From the NCBI GenBank assembly GCA_950075865.1, contig CATMVA010000007.1, forward strand, positions 1-64,000: a stretch of DNA of 64,000 nucleotides, written 5' to 3'. The notes below the pieces were generated by a model. The model ran no database searches. It had not been told where the DNA came from and saw nothing but the letters and a program-made list of their open reading frames with translations. This DNA comes from an uncultured Oscillospiraceae bacterium. Its GTDB lineage: Bacteria > Bacillota > Clostridia > Oscillospirales > Oscillospiraceae. How positions within the stretch are numbered: position 1 is the stretch's first letter; each line of letters begins with the position of its first letter. Both the position numbers and the translations under genes were made by a program. Below are positions 1-8,500 of this stretch, one piece after another.

Positions 1-147
1 TCCTCTTCTGGTGTCTTTCTTCGTCTTCACGTTGTTTAATTTACAAGGTGCACGCTGCGCGTGACGGTTTCCATAAAACCCGATATCCGTTGTCCCCCTA
101 AGGGTTTCAGCTTCTCCGGGTTTGGCCCCCGTTTGGAGCGCTCTATT

Positions 148-176
148 ACTATACCAAACCGAGCCCGGAATGTCAA
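148..176 (-). promoter_or_regulatory. Sigma-A promoter reading off the left edge
   Basis: On the minus strand TTGACA (171-176) and TATAGT (148-153) are separated by exactly 17 bp. Transcription would start near 141 and run leftwards out of the window. Bases 1-147 hold no convincing gene. A 12-codon minus-strand frame starting METVTRSV lies in this leader without a good ribosome-binding site, and an AGAGGA at the extreme left edge suggests that the real gene starts just outside. Confidence 0.6.
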
Positions 177-232
177 CACTTTTTTGCATTTTTTCCGCAA
201 CTTTTTTCTTGGCCCAACATCTTCGCTCCATT

Positions 233-1255
233 TTATTTTTCGCCCACAAAATGTGGTCCAACTTTTTCCTCCGGGCGGCCATTTCCCGTCAAAACAGAGA
301 GAAATGGAATACCCACGCCCAGAATCAGGTTTCCCCAGAGCCCTGTCCAGCCGGTCACAATCGCCGTCCCCGTGCCGGGATCGGCCAGGGCCAGGGCAAA
401 CCCGGCCACTGTGGGGATCCACCCTGCCCCGCCGAACAGATACTGCCACAGTCGGGTACAGCTCTGGGAGAAAAGCCCTAGCAAAGCCAGATCCCCCAGC
501 GCCGCCAGAGCCATCAGGAGGGCCTCCCCCCGCTGAAAGGCCCCAGGCACCCCGGCACCACTTAATAAATATAGAAAGGGCTGATCCATCTGCAGGATCA
601 GGGCTGGTCCGAAGGCGCCCATCAGAGCCAGCAGCAAGGTGGACACCGCGGCGCAGATCCAGAGGATCCAGCTCCCCTGCTCCGGCTCCCCCTGCGCGGG
701 CAGAAAGACGGCATATACGCCATATCCGGACAGGGACAAGGCCCAGGCTCCGGCGGCAGGAAGGCCCTTGACCTCGTCGGCAGTCACAGGGAGCAGATTT
801 TCCCAATGCAGGCTGGGCAGACTCAACAGCAAAACGGACAGCAAAAGGACAGCCACAGTCGGAAGGAACAGCTTACCCGCCCGGGTCAGGACCTGGGCCC
901 GGCGGGTCAGGTAGAGCGTCAGAAGCAGGGCGGTCAGTAGAATGACCCAGCGGCGGCCGTCTGAGCCAAGAGAGCGGAGCAGACGTCCGGAGGAGGAAGC
1001 GGCCGATCCCCAAAGGAGGGCCATACCCCAGGCCAGATAGAGCACTGCTAGGAGTCGGCCGGCCGGATCGGGCGGTTTTTCCAGAAAGGTTTCCTCCCTT
1101 CCCCGCCGGCTCCAATACAGCAGAAGCCACACTGGCAGAAGGGCCAGAGGGCACAGCCAAGCCAAATGGCCGGCGGTTTGGACGGGGAATTTTAAGGTCG
1201 TGATGACGGCGGGAAGCAGGGCGGAGACAATGATGGGGACGGATTTTTTATCCAT
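233..1255 (-). CDS. GerAB-like spore germination permease subunit
   Basis: This 340-residue, strongly hydrophobic protein has about ten predicted membrane segments, the size and layout of the GerAB/endospore permease family (APC superfamily). In germinant receptors this subunit sits in the inner spore membrane and binds the germinant. The start MDKKSVP is chosen because hydrophobic sequence begins there; the in-frame upstream extension is Pro/Arg-rich and lies over the preceding gene. The start overlaps the end of the GerC-like gene by 8 bp, so the two are translationally coupled. The assignment rests on topology and operon context rather than on a sharp motif. Confidence 0.75.
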   Translation of the reverse strand: MDKKSVPIIVSALLPAVITTLKFPVQTAGHLAWLCPLALLPVWLLLYWSRRGREETFLEKPPDPAGRLLAVLYLAWGMALLWGSAASSSGRLLRSLGSDGRRWVILLTALLLTLYLTRRAQVLTRAGKLFLPTVAVLLLSVLLLSLPSLHWENLLPVTADEVKGLPAAGAWALSLSGYGVYAVFLPAQGEPEQGSWILWICAAVSTLLLALMGAFGPALILQMDQPFLYLLSGAGVPGAFQRGEALLMALAALGDLALLGLFSQSCTRLWQYLFGGAGWIPTVAGFALALADPGTGTAIVTGWTGLWGNLILGVGIPFLSVLTGNGRPEEKVGPHFVGEK

Positions 1256-1892
1256 AGCGGGCTCCTTCCCAGCAAACGCTTGCGGTGACTGTTTTGCCGG
1301 TATATCCGAGCAGGCCGGAAGGGGCCAGGACGGCCCAGCCGGCAGGTTCCAGCGAACCCTTGTCCCCCAAGGCCAAAGCGGGGATCTCGACCTTTCTTCC
1401 TTCGCAGAGTTGGGAGAGGGCCCAGGCCACCGAAACGCCCCGCTCATCGCGGCCTGGGGTCTCCCCGGAAACCGTTGGTGCAGTGGCGCTCAGGCCCTCT
1501 CCAGCAGAGCCTTTTACTACATATAATAAAGTATCCAGGCGGAGGTCGTGGTGGTCCAGGACATACTCCAGAGTTTTGAGGAGCTCGGAGGCGGCAATCC
1601 CTTCTCCCAGTAAGAGCTTCTCGGTCTGGCCCAGGTAGGCCTGGGAAGCCCGGGCGGACTGGAGGGACTGGATGGCAGAATCCATGTCAAACCCTTGTGC
1701 CGTAAGGAGTTCAGGCTCTTCATTTTCGCTGGCGCGGACGGCGGTGAGGGCGGTGAGGGAAATTTCGGCGTCGAAGCGGTCAACACATAGAGCCGTAATG
1801 ATTTGGCGTTCTTCCAGCTCCCGGCCATGGGGAAGGCCGGAGGTGGCGGCAAGGGCCAAAATCAACAACAAAACGGAATATTTCTTTTGCAT
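1248..1892 (-). CDS. GerC-like germination protein, short and without lipobox cysteine
   Basis: A 214-residue protein resembling the N-terminal domain of GerAC. GerAC is normally an outer-face lipoprotein of about 370 residues in the receptor complex. The N-terminus has a hydrophobic leader ending LAATSGLPHGRELEE, where the family usually has a lipobox (SGC followed by W-D-x-x-E-L). Here the Cys is replaced by Leu, so lipidation looks impossible. The protein ends about 150 residues early, losing the C-terminal domain. ATG 1892 follows an AAGGGG ribosome-binding site. It lies between gerAA and gerAB genes in one minus-strand operon. It could be a reduced functional subunit or a decaying gene. 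Confidence 0.7.
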   Translation of the reverse strand: MQKKYSVLLLILALAATSGLPHGRELEERQIITALCVDRFDAEISLTALTAVRASENEEPELLTAQGFDMDSAIQSLQSARASQAYLGQTEKLLLGEGIAASELLKTLEYVLDHHDLRLDTLLYVVKGSAGEGLSATAPTVSGETPGRDERGVSVAWALSQLCEGRKVEIPALALGDKGSLEPAGWAVLAPSGLLGYTGKTVTASVCWEGARYG

Positions 1893-2043
1893 ATTACTAT
1901 TTGTTTCCCCTTTTCTTTGCGGTTTTGAGGGCGTTTTGGAGGGTTTTGAGGTCATTTTCGGGGATTTTTGGGGTGGTTTGAATTTTGAGGAATGCGCAAA
2001 GGAAAAAGTGCACGATGGATCGGGATAAATTCGCGGATCGCCG

Positions 2044-2060
2044 CGGGGCTTCGCCCCTCG
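2044..2060. repeat. Small GC-rich hairpin in the ger intergenic gap
   Basis: GGGGC-ttc-GCCCC forms a short hairpin inside the 204-bp gap between the gerAA-like and gerC-like genes. The surrounding wording (CTCGCAATGACGGA on the right) looks like a dispersed intergenic repeat rather than coding sequence. No T-run follows, so it is not called a terminator. Confidence 0.35.
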
Positions 2061-2096
2061 CAATGACGGACGAAGGGCAAGGGCGCGGCCACGCAC

Positions 2097-3593
2097 CTAC
2101 TTTTGTTTGCGGCGGTTTTGGGGGTTCAGATGGGCGGGGCGGAGCTTGTCGGCGGGAAGAGGCTGGCGAAGGACGGGCTCGCCGTCGGCGAAGGGGTCCA
2201 GCCAGGCCGCGCCGAAGCTCTCCAGACCGGCGACGTGACCGATGAGCCAGCCGGCACCGGCCACCACACCCAGGAGCCCGGCCAGGCCGGCCAAGAGGGT
2301 GAGGAGGAAGCGCCAGAGGCGCAGGGCCCCTGCCAAGTCCTGGGAGGGCATGGTATAGCCGGCCACGCCGGCCACGGCCACCACCACCAGCACCGCCGGG
2401 GAGATGAGCTTGGCCTCCACCGCCGCCGAGCCCACCACCAGGCCGCCCAGGATGGAGACGGTCTGGCCCATGGACTGGGGAAGGCGGAGGCCGGCCTCCT
2501 GGAGGATCTCAAAGGCTACGAGAAGCATTAAAGTCTCGAAGAGGGCGGAAAAGGGCACGTCCCGCCGGGCGGCCATGATGGAGAGGGCCAGGCGGGTGGG
2601 GATGGCCTCGGGGTGAAAATTCACCATGGCCACATAGACCGCCGGAAAAAAGAGGGTCACCAGCAGGCAGACCCACCGGATCACGGTGAGGGCCGAGGCC
2701 AGCATCCAGTTGTCCGCACGGTCCTGTGGAGTACGGAGGAAATCCCCCACCACGCCGGGGAGGAGCCAGCCCAGGGGGAGCCCCTCGGCCAGGATGCCTA
2801 CCTTGCCCTGGCAGAGCCCGTAGCAGAAGCGGTCGGGGCGCTCGGTGGTGAGGGCCAGAGGGAAGGGGGTGTCCAGATCGTCGATGAGGTACTCCTCCAA
2901 GTTCCCGGTTGCCAGAAGGGCGTCGATGTCGATATTTTGGATGCGCGCCTCCACCTCTTTGACCGTGTTCGGGTCGGCGATGCCGTCGATCCACAAAATA
3001 TCCACCGGGGTGAGGGACTGGCGGCCCACGATCTGCTCGGTGATCCGCAGCTCGGGGCATTTCAGGTGCCGCCGGGTCAGGGAGGTGTTGGTCCGCAGGT
3101 TCTCCACGAAGGAGTCCCGGGGGCCCTTGACCGACACCTCGTTTTCCGGGCCGGCGATGCCCCGCTTCTCCTCGGTACCCACGTTGAAGGACAGGGCCCG
3201 CTCTTTTCCCGGGAAAAGCAGCAGGCAGTTGCCGTCAATGAGGTCGCTCACGGCATCGTCCAAGGTGTCCCGCTCTGTCACCGACAGGCCGTAGAGGGCC
3301 CCGGCGCGCATCTTTTCCCAGGCAATGGACTCCCCCAGCTCCCCCAGGGCCTTGTCCTGGGCCAGGGGGCGGAGGACGTAGTCGCTGACCCTCTCCATAC
3401 GAACCATACCGGCCAAAAAGATCAGCTCGCAGCGCAGGGCCTGGTTCCCACCCACGGCGACGCTCCGGCGGTTAAAGTCCACGCAGCCGGCAAAGACTTC
3501 GGCCAGGCGCTCCGAGGTCAGAGGACCGGGAAGGCGGGGCTCCTTCCGGGGGTGGGGCGGGTCGGTGGGGGCGGGATTTCCGAACAGAGACAT
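2097..3593 (-). CDS. GerA-family spore germination receptor subunit A
   Basis: A 498-residue protein with the classical GerAA layout: a soluble N-terminal region (about 1-270) containing SLTRRHLKCPELRI and VDILWIDGIADP, then a C-terminal membrane domain of about five or six helices (about 290-460). Conserved family wording includes IDDLDTPFPLALTTERPD and FHPEAIPTRLALSI. GerAA subunits form part of the nutrient-sensing receptor in the spore inner membrane. The start ATG at 3593 follows AGAGGTG. It is the first gene of the minus-strand ger operon, followed by the GerC-like and GerAB-like genes, an A-C-B order instead of the usual A-B-C. Confidence 0.92.
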   Translation of the reverse strand: MSLFGNPAPTDPPHPRKEPRLPGPLTSERLAEVFAGCVDFNRRSVAVGGNQALRCELIFLAGMVRMERVSDYVLRPLAQDKALGELGESIAWEKMRAGALYGLSVTERDTLDDAVSDLIDGNCLLLFPGKERALSFNVGTEEKRGIAGPENEVSVKGPRDSFVENLRTNTSLTRRHLKCPELRITEQIVGRQSLTPVDILWIDGIADPNTVKEVEARIQNIDIDALLATGNLEEYLIDDLDTPFPLALTTERPDRFCYGLCQGKVGILAEGLPLGWLLPGVVGDFLRTPQDRADNWMLASALTVIRWVCLLVTLFFPAVYVAMVNFHPEAIPTRLALSIMAARRDVPFSALFETLMLLVAFEILQEAGLRLPQSMGQTVSILGGLVVGSAAVEAKLISPAVLVVVAVAGVAGYTMPSQDLAGALRLWRFLLTLLAGLAGLLGVVAGAGWLIGHVAGLESFGAAWLDPFADGEPVLRQPLPADKLRPAHLNPQNRRKQK

Positions 3594-3676
3594 AGAGACA
3601 CCTCTTTGGGGGGTTGATTGGATCAGTATTTCCAGAAAGAGGGATTTTATGCCGGGGAGCGCTTGAAGGGCAAAAA

Positions 3677-3704
3677 CACCCCCCGGACCGGAGTCCGGGG
3701 GGTG
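3677..3704 (-). terminator. Terminator after the 3.7 kb gene
   Basis: A 12-bp GC stem (CACCCCCCGGAC with GTCCGGGGGGTG, 4-base loop) is followed on the minus strand by TTTTTG. It ends the upstream minus-strand gene and separates it from the ger operon. Confidence 0.85.
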
Positions 3705-3724
3705 GGGGAGCTAATGGTTCGCGG

Positions 3725-4600
3725 TCAGTCCGCAATTTTGAATCCCATGCTTTTCATGCGCTCGGCGAAGGCGTCGCCGCTGTTCTCGTTGAAGGCGTGG
3801 CTGATGACATGCTCGTAGGGGGTGTCCCCCTCGTACCAGGTACCGAAGCACTGGCTCTGGCCGTGCTTGTCCAGCTTGGGATAGGCGCTGAAGCTCTTGG
3901 TGCCCCATTTCCCGTTAAAATGGATGGTCTTGGGGCCGATGGTCCAGACGGCGTCGGTATAGACCACCGTGTCGTCCTTCACATAGGGCAGGCGGCGGAA
4001 CACGGCGTCCAGGCGGACCTGGTCGGTGACGATGGGCTCCTCCCCGTCGATGTAGTACATCCCGATGCCGGTGCCGTTTTTGGTGGTGATCAGGGCGTAG
4101 AGGCACTCCCGCCGGCCGTCCTGCCGGACCCCGGAATAGAGGGCACAGGTGCAGCGGTAGGTTGCAGCGTAGTTCTGCTCCTCCCTGCCGCCGTCCCCCT
4201 TCACCCGGTCCACCACAAAGGTCCGGTCAAAGCCCCCCATGCCCCGGACCGGCTTGCCCATGTAGGTGCCGGTGACCAGAGTATTGACCTGGAAGTAGGG
4301 GGCGGGCTGCTCGGGATTGGCGTGGCTGATGACGGCCACCGGGAAGGGGGTCACCTTCAGGTCCAGGATGCTGCCGCCGGGGCCTTCCTTAAATTCGGCG
4401 GCGACACCGCCGCTGCCGTCGTCGGTAAAGCGGAGGAGGCTATACGGCGAAGTGGATTCGATCTCGAAACATTTGGGGCGGTCCCCCATCTTGTGGTAGG
4501 GCCCGGACACGGCGTCCTCCTGAGCGATGTCCTCCCCATGGAGGCCACGCTGGCAGGCCGGGGGATGGTCACCGAACTCGATAATGCCGCTCCACCGCAA
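3725..4600 (-). CDS. Uncharacterised protein, possible lipocalin/CrtC-like fold
   Basis: A 291-residue soluble-looking protein with no signal peptide. I do not recognise it firmly. It is rich in beta-type sequence, and the pattern G-K-P-V-R-G-M-G-G-F-D-R-T-F near residue 130 is reminiscent of the G-x-x-x-x-x-D-R motif of CrtC/AttH-type lipocalin-like proteins; this is a weak resemblance only. The annotated start is TTG (4598-4600) with no clear ribosome-binding site; an internal ATG (residue 38, MGDRPKCFEIES) is an alternative. A hairpin lies just upstream (4619-4648) and a strong terminator just downstream, so the gene is probably monocistronic. Confidence 0.65.
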   Translation of the reverse strand: MRWSGIIEFGDHPPACQRGLHGEDIAQEDAVSGPYHKMGDRPKCFEIESTSPYSLLRFTDDGSGGVAAEFKEGPGGSILDLKVTPFPVAVISHANPEQPAPYFQVNTLVTGTYMGKPVRGMGGFDRTFVVDRVKGDGGREEQNYAATYRCTCALYSGVRQDGRRECLYALITTKNGTGIGMYYIDGEEPIVTDQVRLDAVFRRLPYVKDDTVVYTDAVWTIGPKTIHFNGKWGTKSFSAYPKLDKHGQSQCFGTWYEGDTPYEHVISHAFNENSGDAFAERMKSMGFKIAD

Positions 4601-4618
4601 AGGGTGCGGATATGAAAA

Positions 4619-4648
4619 GGGCCGAAGGTCTGCTCAAACCTTCGGCCC
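4619..4648. repeat. Hairpin upstream of peptide ORF 1
   Basis: GGGCCGAAGGT pairs with ACCTTCGGCCC around an 8-base loop. It sits between the minus-strand gene at 3725 and the first of two tandem 27-codon plus-strand ORFs. The equivalent position before the second copy also holds a hairpin (4807-4837). No clear T-run follows, so a regulatory role or boundary hairpin is as likely as a terminator. Confidence 0.6.
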
Positions 4649-4676
4649 TCTTCATAAGGAAAGAGGATACAATGAA

Positions 4677-4760
4677 ATGAAAAAGAAAACTGCCCTTGCA
4701 AGAGATATCATACCCCGGACTTGTTTCTTAAAAAAACAAAAGTTGTTACAAAAACATTAA
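4677..4760 (+). CDS. 27-residue peptide, tandem copy 1
   Basis: A 27-codon ORF starting MKKKTALA and ending KLLQKH. It has the same length, without indels, as a second ORF 98 bp downstream. The two share M-K-K, L-A at 7-8, I11, C16, K-K at 19-20 and the whole end L-L-Q-K-H, 14 of 27 residues; several conserved residues use different codons (AAA/AAG, CAA/CAG, ATC/ATT), which favours translation. AAGAGGA lies about 9 bases upstream. An extra ATG at 4672, a 5-base duplication, gives only Met-Lys-stop. I know no family for it. Confidence 0.5.
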   Translation: MKKKTALARDIIPRTCFLKKQKLLQKH

Positions 4761-4806
4761 ATCTCAAATTTTTTCTGTCGTTTTTCCGTAACACAGGGCA
4801 AGATGC

Positions 4807-4837
4807 AAAAAGACGGCGGGGTGACCGCCGTCTTTTT
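4807..4837. terminator. Bidirectional terminator between the peptide ORFs
   Basis: AAAAAGACGGCGG pairs with CCGCCGTCTTTTT around a 5-base loop, giving a T-run in both directions. It could end transcription of tadA from the right and of peptide ORF 1 from the left, and it sits upstream of ORF 2 just as 4619-4648 precedes ORF 1. Confidence 0.8.
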
Positions 4838-4858
4838 GCAAAGGATAAAGAGGATAGA

Positions 4859-4942
4859 ATGAAAAAGATACTTCCGCTTGCAAAGTCTATTATGGCGGGA
4901 AGGTGTTACGAAAAAAAGCCCGAGTTGTTACAGAAACATTAA
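4859..4942 (+). CDS. 27-residue peptide, tandem copy 2
   Basis: Second copy of the small ORF, starting MKKILPLA and ending ELLQKH, with AAAGAGGAT about 6 bases upstream of the ATG. Its first 15 residues are short, basic and hydrophobic, with one Cys at position 16 followed by a K-K pair. The stop codon overlaps the stop codon of the convergent tadA gene by two bases (4940-4941), so the pair are tail to tail. The repeat unit (hairpin, ribosome-binding site, ORF) is duplicated as a whole. Function unknown; it may encode a signalling, leader or membrane peptide. Confidence 0.5.
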   Translation: MKKILPLAKSIMAGRCYEKKPELLQKH

Positions 4943-5403
4943 ATCGTATGTTCCCGGCGGTGGGCGAAGAAGTCCCGGAGAAGGGCGGCGCACTCGGCCT
5001 CCAGCGGGCCACGGTAGAGCCGGGGGCCTTTGAGGGTGGCGAAGTTCTCCTCGAAGAGGTTGAGGACCGAGCCGCAGACACCCATACTCTCGTCCCGGGC
5101 GCCGTAGTGGACCTCGCCGATGCGGGCGCTCATGATGGCGCCGGCGCACATGGGGCAGGGCTCCAGGGTCACGTAGAGCCTGGCCTTTTGGAGCCGCCAG
5201 CCGCCCAGGGCTTGGTTGGCCTGGCGGATGGCCATGAGCTCGGCGTGGCCCAGGGCATCGGAGTCGGTCTCCCTGCGGTTGTAGCCCTCCCCCACGATGG
5301 AACCGTCCTCCCAGACGATGACACAGCCCACGGGGACCTCCCCCAGGGAGAAGGCGGTGCGGGCCAGCTCCAGGGCCCGGGACATATAAAATTCGTGATT
5401 CAT
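4939..5403 (-). CDS. tadA: tRNA-specific adenosine deaminase
   Basis: A 154-residue zinc deaminase that converts adenosine-34 of tRNA-Arg(ACG) to inosine, allowing wobble reading. The cytidine-deaminase fold signature is complete: HAE (in GHAELMAI, around residue 53) and PCPMC (in LEPCPMCAGAIM, around residue 83) supply zinc ligands and the proton shuttle. The length and N-terminus (FYMSRALELA) are normal for TadA. It is an essential cytoplasmic enzyme in most bacteria. It is monocistronic here: the mfd terminator is upstream and a bidirectional hairpin lies beyond its 3' end. Confidence 0.95.
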   Translation of the reverse strand: MNHEFYMSRALELARTAFSLGEVPVGCVIVWEDGSIVGEGYNRRETDSDALGHAELMAIRQANQALGGWRLQKARLYVTLEPCPMCAGAIMSARIGEVHYGARDESMGVCGSVLNLFEENFATLKGPRLYRGPLEAECAALLRDFFAHRREHTI

Positions 5404-5427
5404 GTCATTCCTCCGTCAAAATGGGGT

Positions 5428-5459
5428 CCCCGCAAAAGCGGTATACCGCTTTTGCGGGG
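5428..5459 (-). terminator. Perfect 32-bp palindrome downstream of mfd
   Basis: CCCCGCAAAAGCGGTA is followed directly by its own reverse complement. It lies between the end of mfd and the start of tadA. No long T-run follows, so it may act as a boundary hairpin as well as a terminator. Confidence 0.65.
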
Positions 5460-5517
5460 GAAGGGAGAAGATGTCTGAGGATATGAAAGCTTTCGGCAAA
5501 GCCGGAAACGAAATGGA

Positions 5518-8500
5518 TCAGACTGCTTCTGACGCGGCGTAGTCCTCCACCAGGACCCGGGAGAGCTTCAGGGGGTCCTCCCCTTTTTTCAGGCGGAGGG
5601 TGAGGGCGGGCTTCTCTCCGGGGGAGAAAAGGACCCGGCCCTTCCAGCGCTCGGCCCCGCAGAGGGCCGAGACCCGCCGCAGATCGAATTCCTTGAGGGA
5701 GAAGACCACGTTGCTGCCCTTCTGGGTCAGCTCGGTGATCCCGTTTTCGGCGCAGCGGGAGCGGAGCAGGGCCACAGCGATCAGGTTGTTCACCGGCCGG
5801 GGCGGGTCGCCGTAGCGGTCGATGAGCTCGTCGGTGACATCGTCGGCGTCAGCCTCGGTGCGGATGAGGGCGATCTTGCGGTAGAGGTCCATCCGCTGCT
5901 CGGCCGAGGGGACGTAGCGGTCGGGGATGGAAGCGGCCACGGTCAGGTCGGCCGAGCACTGTCCGGGAAGCCGGTCGGCCTCCCCCCGCTCGGTGAGGAC
6001 GGCCTCCTCCAGAAGCTTCAGGTACATGTCGTAGCCCACGCTGACCAGGAAACCGGACTGCTCGGGGCCCAGGACGTTGCCGGCGCCCCGGATCTCCAGG
6101 TCACGCATGGCGATCTTGAAGCCCGAGCCGAACTCGGCGAACTCCCGGATGGCGGACAGGCGCTTGGAGGCCACCTCGGAGAGGACCTTGCCCCGGCGGA
6201 AGGTCAGGTAGGCGAAGGCCCGGCGGGAGGATCGGCCCACCCGGCCCCGAATCTGATGGAGCTGGGCAAGGCCCATTTTGTCGGCATCCTCGATGATGAG
6301 GGTGTTCACGTTGGCGATGTCGATGCCGGTCTCGATGATGGTGGTGCAGCAGAGCACGTCCACCTCCCCGTCGGACATGCGGGTCATCACGTCGCCCAGC
6401 TCCTCCTGGGTCATCTTGCCGTGGGCCACGGCCACACGGGCCTCCTCCCCCAGCATTTCCCGGATACGGTTCGCCGTGCGGGCGATGGTCTCCACCCGGT
6501 TGTGGAGGTAGTAGACCTGGCCGCCCCGCTCGATCTCCCGGCGCATGGCGTCGGCCAGGACCGACCAGTCGTGCTCCAGGACGTAGGTCTGGACCGGTTG
6601 GCGGTCCAGGGGGGGCTCCTCCAGGGTGGACATGTCCCGAATGCCCGAGAGGGCCATGTTGAGGGTGCGGGGAATGGGGGTGGCCGAGAGAGTGAGCACG
6701 TCCACCTGGCGGGAGATCTCCTTGAGCCGCTCCTTGTGGGTGACGCCGAAGCGCTGCTCCTCGTCCACCACTAAAAGGCCCAGGTCCTTGAACTGCACGT
6801 CCTTCTGGAGAAGCCGGTGGGTGCCGATGAGGAGGTCCACACCTCCCTCGGCGGTTTTGCGGAGGGTCTCCTTCATCTGGGCGGGGGTGCGGAAGCGGGA
6901 GATGACGGCCACATCCACGGGGTATTTGGCGAAGCGCTGTTTGGCGGTCAGGTAGTGCTGCCGGGCCAGGACGGTGGTCGGAACCAGGATGGCGGCCTGC
7001 TTGCCGTCCAGAATACACTTCATGATGGCCCGAAAGGCCACCTCGGTCTTGCCGTAACCCACGTCGCCGCAGAGGAGGCGGTCCATGGGCTTGTTCTGCT
7101 CCATATCCCGCTTGATCTCGGCAATGCAGCGGAGCTGGTCCTCGGTCTCGGTGTACTGGAACTCCTCCTCAAACTCCTTTTGCCAGGGGGAGTCGGGGGA
7201 AAAGGCGAAGCCGGGCTGGCGCTGGCGCTGGGCGTAGAGCCGGATGAGGCCTTTGGCCAGGTCCTGGACCGCCTTTTTGGCCTTCGACTTCTGCCGTTCC
7301 CAGTCGCCGCCCCCCAGTTTGGAGAGCTTTTTGGTCTCGTTCGCATCCTCTCCCCCGCCGATGTACTTGCTGACCATATCCAGCTGGGTGGCGGGGACGT
7401 AGAGCACATCGGCCCCGGCGTAGGCGATCTTCACGTAGTCCTTGTCAATGCCGTCCACGGGCATCTTTACCATGCCCTGGTACCGGCCGATGCCGTACTG
7501 CTGGTGGACCACCAGGTCACCGGGGCTGAGGTCGGCGTAGGACTTCAGCTTCTCCCGGTTGGTGGTTTTGGCCGGACGGTGCTTCTTAACCGGGGCGGCC
7601 TGGCCCTCAGTGAGGACGGCCAGCCTAGCCCCCGGAAACTCCATGCCCGAGGAGAGGCCGCCGCAACAGATCACCGCCTCCCCCGGTTTGGGGAGGACCG
7701 AGAGCTTGAAGTCCACCGCCGAGCGGACCTTCTGTTCCCGGAGGAGGGTCTGGAGGTTGAGACAGCGCTGCTCGGTGCCCGCCAGGACCACCACGGAGAA
7801 GCCGGCGGAAATATAGTGTGAGAGGTCAGAGACGGCGGTCTCCAGGCTGACGCCGTAAGAGGGAAGCTGCTTGGCAGTGACCGCGACCAGTTCCCGGGGG
7901 CGCAGGGGGTACTGGGAGGAGGTGAAGGAATCCAGGTAGGCGGCGGCCCAGGCCTCCAGGGAGGCCGAGAACTCCTCGGGGGAGGCGCACAGTCTCCCCA
8001 ACTCGGGAAGGAGAAGGCCGCTCTCACTAAGGGCGGTCACGTCCTCGTTCATCTGCCAGAGGTAGTTTTTGCACCGCTCCAGGAAGCGGGGAGATTCGCT
8101 GATGAGGACGGTGGCGTCGGGGGGGAAATAGTCCAGGGCGGTGGCCATCTCCGGGTAGATGAGGGCCAGGTAGCGGTCCATGGCCGGGAAGGTCAGGCCG
8201 TTTTCTATCAGTTCCTTGTCCTGATGGAGGGTCACCAGGAGCTGGTCGGGGCAGTTCCCCTTCTTGACGGCGGTGGCCAGGCGCTGGTCCAGGGCTTTGG
8301 CCAGGCCGGGGGCAAACTGGGGCAGGACCTCGGCAGCGGGGAGGATGCGGGCCTCCTCCAGCTGCTCGGTGCGGCGCTGGGTGGAGGGATCGAAGAGGCC
8401 CATGGAGTCCACCTCGTCCCCGAAGAACTCCAGGCGGACCGGCTGGGGGTGGGCGGGGGAGAAAAAGTCCAGGATGCCGCCACGGAGGGCAAACTGGCCC

